DNA of 64,000 nt from Litomosoides sigmodontis (Eukaryota > Nematoda > Chromadorea > Rhabditida > Onchocercidae). Position 1 is the stretch's first letter. Each line of letters begins with the position of its first letter. Made by a program: the position numbers and the translations under genes. The DNA lies in assembly GCA_963070105.1 (NCBI GenBank), contig OY718803.1:2834507-2898506 (forward strand), read 5' to 3'. The notes under the pieces are model-generated. The model did not search any database, was not told the origin of the DNA, and saw only the letters and a program-made list of their open reading frames with translations. Of the stretch, positions 57,064 through 64,000 are shown in pieces.

Positions 57064-59176
57064 TCTGTATCTCTCGCTCCCTTAGATTATCCATTCTTTT
57101 CCCAAATATATATATATTGAAATATCGATATAAATTAATTTTTGCAAATAATCGCAATTACAATCTTTGAATTGAAAGAATAGATATGAAATTGAAATTG
57201 ACCAATGCTACATTAGCTCAATTATTTTCATTGTTAAATATACCAAATTTTAATTAAATTAAAATAATGTTGACTACTAGTTTCGTGTATTGTATGAACT
57301 TGATTGTAAGTATAACTTACGTAAAGTTGTTTTTTCGGATGTAGTATTTCGATACTAGTTAACCAAATTAACTACTATACTTCAAACTCCACAATGTGAT
57401 ACATTAATTAGCATTTGTTTCCTTTTTTCTTGAAATTATTTTTTTTTTTGAATTGATGAAGAAATTATGAATAATTGAAATATTAGTTATGAAAAAAAAA
57501 TTTCATTTTTAAATTGCATTGTAATTTCATTCATCTTTTCTAAATTTCAACAAAAACTAAATATTTCATCATAGATCAATACATCATGCTGAAACTCACA
57601 GAGTACTGCTGTGTGGTTTGAGTTCAGTGATTGGAAAATTATTGAAAAAGTAATCAGATGATGAACAAAAAAAAAAAGAAAGGTTTTTAAAAGTGATTTA
57701 GCAGAGGTAAGAGAAAATTAAAAGTTCCAAATTGCTAGTGTAAATGTAGACTGAAAGCGAAGAATAAATTAGCATATTTTGTTGTGAATGTGGAAGGAGG
57801 AAGATGACATTTCAATTTTTCATTTCGTTTAAAATAAAATCTGCTAATAATGCTAAAGAGGATTTGCTTATCAAGCTGAAATATTTTTTGCATCCATATG
57901 ATATAACATCATTTCACACACTCTCTCCCATACATTCATATGTTTTTCACTTTCTTTCTTTCTTTCTTTGTTCGTTCGTTCGTTTTCATTCAATTGAACA
58001 ACAATAACCTTGTTGAAATCATTTTCCCATAATTTTGTTTAAAATTTTACTATGGAATATTTCATTGCATTACCAAAAGCACTCACTTCGCTTCCTCATA
58101 TTGAAAGGAACATGTTTAATCTAGCAGTGAAAAAAAGGAAAATTTAAAACAGTGCATTCCTCTGATACATTCAAACAACAACAACATCAATTATAAGTTG
58201 GTTTACAAAAAAAAGAAAAAAGAAAAAAAGGTTGTTATAAATAACTTTAAGGTTTCTTTTTTTAAAACAATAACATATACCGTATATTTTTCGAGAGGAG
58301 TAGCGTAGCAAGCGGAAAACCACGATCACTTCAAAGGCAATTGGAAAAGAGCAAAAAAAAAAAGTTACAAAGTTAAGGAGGAGTAAGCAGGGAGTAGTGC
58401 TATTTGTGTAAATAAAAATTGCTAGAGAGAAATTCAACGTTTGATAGTTGGCGATAGGGAGATATATGATTAAGCAAATATTGTTGCTTCTTCTCTCTTT
58501 TTTTTTTTAAAAAAATATATATTATATTGATGATGAACATTTTCCACTCCATGCATTCCTTTATTTCTTTCTGTTTTAATGTTAATGTTGTAATAATGAA
58601 ATTTTATTTATGAAATTAAATAAATAAAATTAGTCCAATTTAAAAGTGATTTTGTAAAGTGATAGATTTTAGCAATAACTTACGAGCTAACCACTCAAAC
58701 ACAAATAATCTTTCGTTCAATTTAAAAATAATTCTAGCAACAAACAATTGTAGTTCAAATTTTGGTCGATAGAAATTAGTCTTGTTGTGGTCAGAAGTCC
58801 ACAACACGTAACTGTCAGAAGGACAGTCTTCCAATAAACTGTTAATATTTTTTTCCTTTGATGAAACTGTAAACTAACACAGGAAGTGAGGAGTGAAATT
58901 GTATTTTCACCTCGTCCTCTTCTCTTTACCATCCATCCATGCAGTTGTCCCTCCGCTTGTAAATACTCTCTCTTCAAAAGCAAAAATTTGAAAACATTCC
59001 GCTTAAATTTTCAACTATGAATTTTTAAGTGAAAGCATTGCTAAAGATGAAAATGATTGTTTTCATTGCAAGCAATTAATGATTGCCGAAAGAACTAGTA
59101 ATGCTGAAATATTTGTTAAAAAATGAAACAAACAAAAGAAAAAAAAAGGACGGAGTAAACGCATGAACGGCGAGAG

Positions 59177-59213
<37 letters not shown>

Positions 59214-59504
59214 GAAAGAAAATTTACGCATAACGGATGAATTATATTTAAATTATTTCAATGCAATGAAAAAAGAAATTTGCTGATAATTTTTATGATT
59301 GAGTTTGGTTCGTTTAGATTAAAAAAGATTGTTTACGCAATACAAATTAAATATAGCAAACTTTCACAAATATCAAAGAGAAATTGCTGGAGGCGGTGGT
59401 GCTGTGAGAGGGAACAAACATACGATGGAAAAGAGAAGAAAATTGCGAAGTGAGGATGAAATTAAAGTGATCATTACCACCTGCTAACAATTACGATTAT
59501 GGAT

Positions 59505-59544
59505 TTTTAGGATTGCGAGGCACGCATCGCACGCAATCCTAAAA
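59505..59544. repeat. Perfect 13-bp hairpin, 14-nt loop
   Basis: TTTTAGGATTGCG and CGCAATCCTAAAA flank a 14-nt loop that is itself CG-containing. It lies 101 bp upstream of the candidate exon at 59646. Confidence 0.8.
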
Positions 59545-59645
59545 TAGCTACGTGTTTTTTTTGAGCACAATGAAATGGAACAATGAATTGAGTGGGAGAG
59601 AAAACGAGTAGCAAAATTTGCTTTCTCTTTTCAAATCAATCTGAG

Positions 59646-59858
59646 AGCTCTTCCGACTGGTTGCTCAAAAATGAATTTGAACGGATAGCGTTGCTTGCTG
59701 GTAGTGGCCGTCCTCATTCCTCATCCTCATCATCGTCCCAGTCGCCATCGTCGTCGCAGCTGCCAACGTCATCGTCGCTACCGTCGTCATCGCCATCGCA
59801 TAGGCTTATGAATTGTCTCAGACATTGCGACTATCTCATCCCAGCAGACATTGCATGT
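59646..59858 (+). CDS. Candidate exon of an unrecognised gene, Ser-rich
   Basis: Flanked by an AG acceptor after a pyrimidine-rich stretch (CTTTCTCTTTTCAAATC...GAG) and a strong GTGAGA donor. It is 213 nt, exactly 71 codons, phase 0 on both sides. It encodes SSDWLLKNEFERIALLAGSG, a run of Ser with Pro/Gln, then RLMNCLRHCDYLIPADIAC. It is much more GC-rich than its surroundings. No partner exon was recognised in the window; it may belong to a gene with very large introns extending beyond 64000 or back into 54-59 kb. Function unknown. Confidence 0.4.
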
Positions 59859-59906
59859 GTGAGAATGAGAACATACTACAACATAACATTTGCATATTGA
59901 TATACA

Positions 59907-60086
59907 TGTGTGTGTATGTGTGTGTATGTGTGTGTGTATGTGTGTGTGTGTATGTGTGTGTGTGTGTATGTGTGTGTGTGTATGTGTGTGTGTGTATGTG
60001 TGTGTGTATGTGTGTGTGTGTATGTGTGTGTGTATGTGTGTGTGTATGTGTGTGTGTATGTGTGTGTGTGTATGTGTGTGTGTGTA

Positions 60087-60121
<35 letters not shown>
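59907..60121. repeat. TG/TATG compound repeat, 215 bp
   Basis: TG runs of 4-7 units separated by single TATG steps at near-regular spacing. The tract starts about 50 bp after the donor at 59859. It yields false Cys-Val frames. Confidence 0.95.
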
Positions 60122-60630
60122 ATTTAAAGCAAAAAATGTCTATGCCTTAGTCCTTACGAGTTATGTAATGTCTGTGTGCTTGTCTACGTGTTACGTTACA
60201 CATCTTTTTTTTTGCCTGTGCAAAAAATGAACAGAGAGATGGAGAGAGAGAGAGAGGGAGAGAGGGAGAAAAGAAAATGAGACAAATGAATATGTTTGAA
60301 TTGATTTGTTGATAATTCGAAAAAAGAGAAATTAATTAGTATCTATTGTTATAAAATATTTCAATATCTTCATCATCATTTACGTTTAACAATCTCACTC
60401 CTTTGCCGAATGCTACGTGAAATTACTTCCATCAATCACTTTACTTCTCACGTACATTACATGTTCCTTTATTCCTCTCCCATTTTAGCTCCTTCCGAAG
60501 CCCAATATCCTTTACACATTTTTCTTCCATTTAATCGCACAATTCTACTCATCACACTGCTAGACGGATAGACGCAGACGATGTCTGTTAAAGGTATAGT
60601 ATACACACATCGATGCAGACATACGGTACG
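60122..60630. other. Non-coding spacer between two TG tracts
   Basis: Contains a GA run near 60236-60270; nothing else recognised. Confidence 0.4.
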
Positions 60631-60720
60631 TATGCGTGCGTGTGCGTGCGTGTATGTGCGTATGTGCGTGTGTGCGTGTGTGTGTGTGCGTGTGTGTGTG
60701 TGTGCGTGTGTGTGTGTGTG
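60631..60720. repeat. TG/TGCG repeat
   Basis: About 90 bp of alternating TG and CG steps. Confidence 0.93.
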
Positions 60721-63015
60721 CATTGATCGGTTATAAATAAATGCATCTCAGAGGCGTAGTGTTTTATAGGTGCAACTTTCCATTGCTTCTTTTTTTTTTT
60801 TGCAAGATCCTTGTAAAATGATTGATAATGATGGACAAGTGGATTGGCGTGGAGGAACACGGAGAGGGAGGAGGGCAATCTGCTCGTTGTAAGATGTTTG
60901 ATTCATTGGAATTTAATTTTCTACCGCTAACAAATGCGAAATGATTTATTTTGTAATTGAAATGATTATTTGAACGAAAAGCCTGTACCGACTTCTTTGC
61001 TCAATTGAGTAATGGAAACTTTGTTAATGAATTATTCAGGAATTTATTTAGGGATGGATGTAAGCCAACAACACAAATTAACATATGTGGAATATCTTTG
61101 AAATGAAAAAAAAAATTGATAAATTTAATTTCACAAATAGTATTATATTTCCATATTTAGTGGAATTATTGAGCAGAAAAAGCAAAGAGAGAAAAGTTAA
61201 GGTAGGAAAAAGTACACAAAACGATAAAACTTTTTAAAATGTATTCTAAAAATGGTAATAAGCTATGAATTTTAAAAATCACTTGAAAGCAGACATCAAC
61301 GAGAGAATGGGAGAGACGGATGAAAAAATGAAAAATGACAGTAACTAACTACAATTTATAGTAAGCATATTTGTATGTGAAAAAGATCACTTCTTTTCCT
61401 CCCTCTCTCTCTCTCTGTTTCTCATTTTCTCTCTTTCTCTCCCTCTCTCTTTCTTCCCTTTTCTTCTCTGCAAATGGAATGAAATTTACAACTGTTCCCT
61501 TACTGCATTCATTTCATACGTTTCCATTTAAATTCCTTCCTAAAATTAGCACCGATTCTTTCCGGATCAATGGTTCCATCTACGTCCTTGTCAAATCTAC
61601 GAGTACCTACGAGTTTGTTGCATAAAATATTCGAAGCTAAATTTCCCTTCACTTTTCACTCTCTCTTTCTTTAGCCCTCTCAAGCTATTATTATGCGCTT
61701 AATGAAGAGGTTCAAATTGCATTTGACTGCAAAATTAACAGTTTGAAAAAAGAACATAAGAAGTTAATGAGAGATATCTTACAACTAAACTATAACACAA
61801 AATAATAATAGCAATGGTAATAATATTAATAATAATTAATAATGCTAAACAATAATAACTAATAATAGTAATTAGTAGCAATGACAAATAATGACAATAA
61901 TAGTAATGGCAATGAAAATAATAAGAGCAAATAATAAAATAATAATAGGAATGAAAAATGAAATAACCAAACAATAGGCGGAGAGAGTGAGAGAGAGGAA
62001 GACAGAGAGAGAGAGTGTGTGTGTGTGTGTGTGTGTGAAATAGAGCATGGAAAGATAAGTGCAAAAAAGATGATGCTCTTTTGAATTGTACCTACCATTG
62101 AGAAATTTTTTTAAAAAAAAAAAATAGAAAATGAAAGAAATGTGTGGTTGAACGAGATGGGAGAGGACAGGTTGAAATTTCAGACTAAGCGAACGGCGCT
62201 GTGGCTATTGTAGATTTTGATTTTTAAATGGAGGAAAAAGAGGTTGAAGAAGTAATAGAGAAAAGAAAAAAATCGCAAAAATTCAATTAATTTAATTATC
62301 ATAAAAATTAAACGTTTAGGAAAATATTGCAATTTACTTCTCACAAAAATTTTCACACCGAAAAATTTTCAACATAAATAAAGCATTCTATTTTTCTCTT
62401 ATCTGAAATTTTTGTAGATCAAAGTCAGTTTCCTTTTTCTTTTTTTTTTATTTTATTTTGACAGTCCTCCTTTTATGGAATTGGAACCAGTTCCACCACT
62501 TGCAATCAATTTTTCTCAAGAAAAAAAACGAGAGAGAGAGAGAGAGGGAAAGCAGAGGAGAGTAGAGGCTCGAAATCAAAAAAAAAAAGAGCAATAACCA
62601 TCCATAGCTATCCATAAATGATAAATTGAAACTTGTTCTTCAGATGAGCGAAATAATGCCTAAATGATAATTTCACATTTTTTAAGAAATTTGAGGGGAA
62701 TATTTATGCGTGAAAATGTTTACAGCTATAAGGATGAAATCCTTTACTATTTTTTTTCTTTCGTTCCCTCTCTCTTTCTCTCTTTCTTCCATTCCTTAAC
62801 TTATTCTTCTCATTTATAACTTATAACTGACAATTTCCGTTTAAATTTTGCTCAAACAAATATACAAAGTCTATTTTTGTCACTTTGTTGTTTCCTTAGC
62901 AATCAATTTGTACGAAATGGATGGGAAAAAATTGATTGAAAATCTTTTTCTTATTGTTCAATTTCCCCCTATATTTTCATCTTCTCCTTCCTTCCCTTCT
63001 TTTCTTCTCTCTCCC

Positions 63016-63047
<32 letters not shown>

Positions 63048-64000
63048 TTCCTATTTTTCAACAATTAAAGAAGAGAGGAGAATTTTTGCAATGTACAGAT
63101 AGAAAATGACGACATGACAGGTTGGTGATAGATTGCATACCGATATTTTTTGACGTGAAAATGGTCAGTTCTTAAATTTTCAGCTCACTTTTGCTAGAAA
63201 AAAAAAAGAGATGAAAGAAAAACACTTTTCTGCAAAAGCAAATATGTGAAAAAAAGCAAAAATAAACCCAAAACTTTTAGGCTCAAAAATGCTGATCTAA
63301 TGATCATGAATTGTGCAAGGTGTTTTTTTTTAAATTTTGAAAAACGATTGGAGGAATTCGTACATCAAATAAATACATTGCGATTTTTGTTCCAAACGGA
63401 CAACACCACATCACCAATGAATAAGAATTTATGTCTTCAATTTATTTCATTTGTAAAAATTAAATTTAAAAAGGAAAAAGAATGAATTATAGACATAAAA
63501 GAAAGTTATAATTTCTCAGTGACTAATGCTCGCAAGCAATTGATTTTAAAAGAACTGCATTTGTCATTGTTACGTTGTTCTTTTTTTTGAGCAAATTTTT
63601 TGGTATTTTCAATTTCAAATCACTGACAGGACTTTTCTGAAGTGCTAAATTTTGACCAAACAATGAAAATATCTATGATATTTGGAAAATTCAAACAACT
63701 AATTTCACCAATCTCACATTGGCATGTCATTGTAAAATTGTTTGTAAAAATTAACATTCGAATTTCAATTATCTCAACCGGAAATGAATGCCACCAGTTC
63801 TTGACTGAATTTTAATGGAATAAAATATTAACCAAAAGAGAATGTCGAAGCATAACAAGTGATCTGAGATTGAAATAATCGATTTGACTTTGAAAAATCA
63901 TTCTATTGAAAACAAATTATCATTAATTTTAATCTTAGCATTGAATTGATTGGTGAAACTTGAAAGGATGAAAATTTGTTAGCTGTTACAGTTTCCGAAA
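60721..64000. other. Gene-free AT-rich DNA to the right edge
   Basis: No supported exon. It has CT runs near 61398-61460 and 63008-63049, GA runs near 61981-62012 and 62530-62548, and a TG run at about 62013-62036. Confidence 0.45.

Larger units (their letters stand above)
54778..59504. other. Gene-free, microsatellite-rich DNA
   Basis: No supported exon on either strand. There are many CT/GA and TG/CA runs. It could be intergenic or a large intron of the gene to which the exon at 59646 belongs. Confidence 0.45.

Noticed and set aside
59813..60230. Cys-Val repeat frames and His-Thr frames elsewhere
   Set aside because: Translations of TG/CA microsatellites.

Overview
The window is nuclear DNA of a nematode. 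It is AT-rich, its genes have many small exons separated by introns of about 80-500 bp with TTTCAG/TTTTAG acceptors, and it carries a patched-related (PTR) protein and a multi-domain chitin-binding eggshell-type protein of the CBD-1 kind. Both families are hallmarks of nematodes. The long microsatellites and the gene set would fit a clade III (spirurid/filarial-like) worm, but that placement is an inference. No bacterial, viral, CRISPR or tRNA features were seen.

Layout. 1-3023 (minus): the 5' eight exons of a MAEA/GID E3-ligase subunit, running off the left edge. 4404-5883 (minus): a CCDC28-like coiled-coil gene. 7041-7600: two decayed gene relics, a kinase activation-segment fragment (plus) and a three-finger C2H2 zinc-finger pseudogene (minus). 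8525-13066 (plus): a complete 14-exon HBS1-like ribosome-rescue GTPase. It is convergent with 13595-20382 (minus), a 20-exon patched-related sterol-sensing-domain transporter of about 986 residues. 23761-25785 (minus): a five-exon, 251-residue four-helix membrane protein resembling LAPTM4. 26711-28753: a giant (AAT)n array of about 1.8 kb that passes into an (AAAT)n array. 28754-35215: gene-free DNA with a diverged tandem duplication and many simple repeats. 35216-42542 (plus): a secreted protein with about 14 peritrophin-A/CBM14 chitin-binding domains (CBD-1-like). 46666-52328 (minus): an ataxin-1 homologue with a C-terminal AXH domain. 54026-54757: an (ATT)n array. 54778-64000: repeat-rich DNA with one good candidate exon at 59646-59858.

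How the genes relate. These are independent eukaryotic transcription units with roles in ubiquitin ligation, mRNA surveillance, membrane sterol or lipid handling, eggshell and cuticle chitin binding, and transcriptional co-repression. I see no operon-like spacing. The exon models were built by matching reading phase across GT-AG junctions. Two junctions (in the PTR and CBD-1-like genes) do not use a visible GT donor and are flagged. The most unusual signals are the CBD-1-like protein, in which one domain seems to have lost exactly one disulfide pair, the giant trinucleotide arrays, the zinc-finger and kinase relics, and four short perfect hairpins in non-coding DNA.
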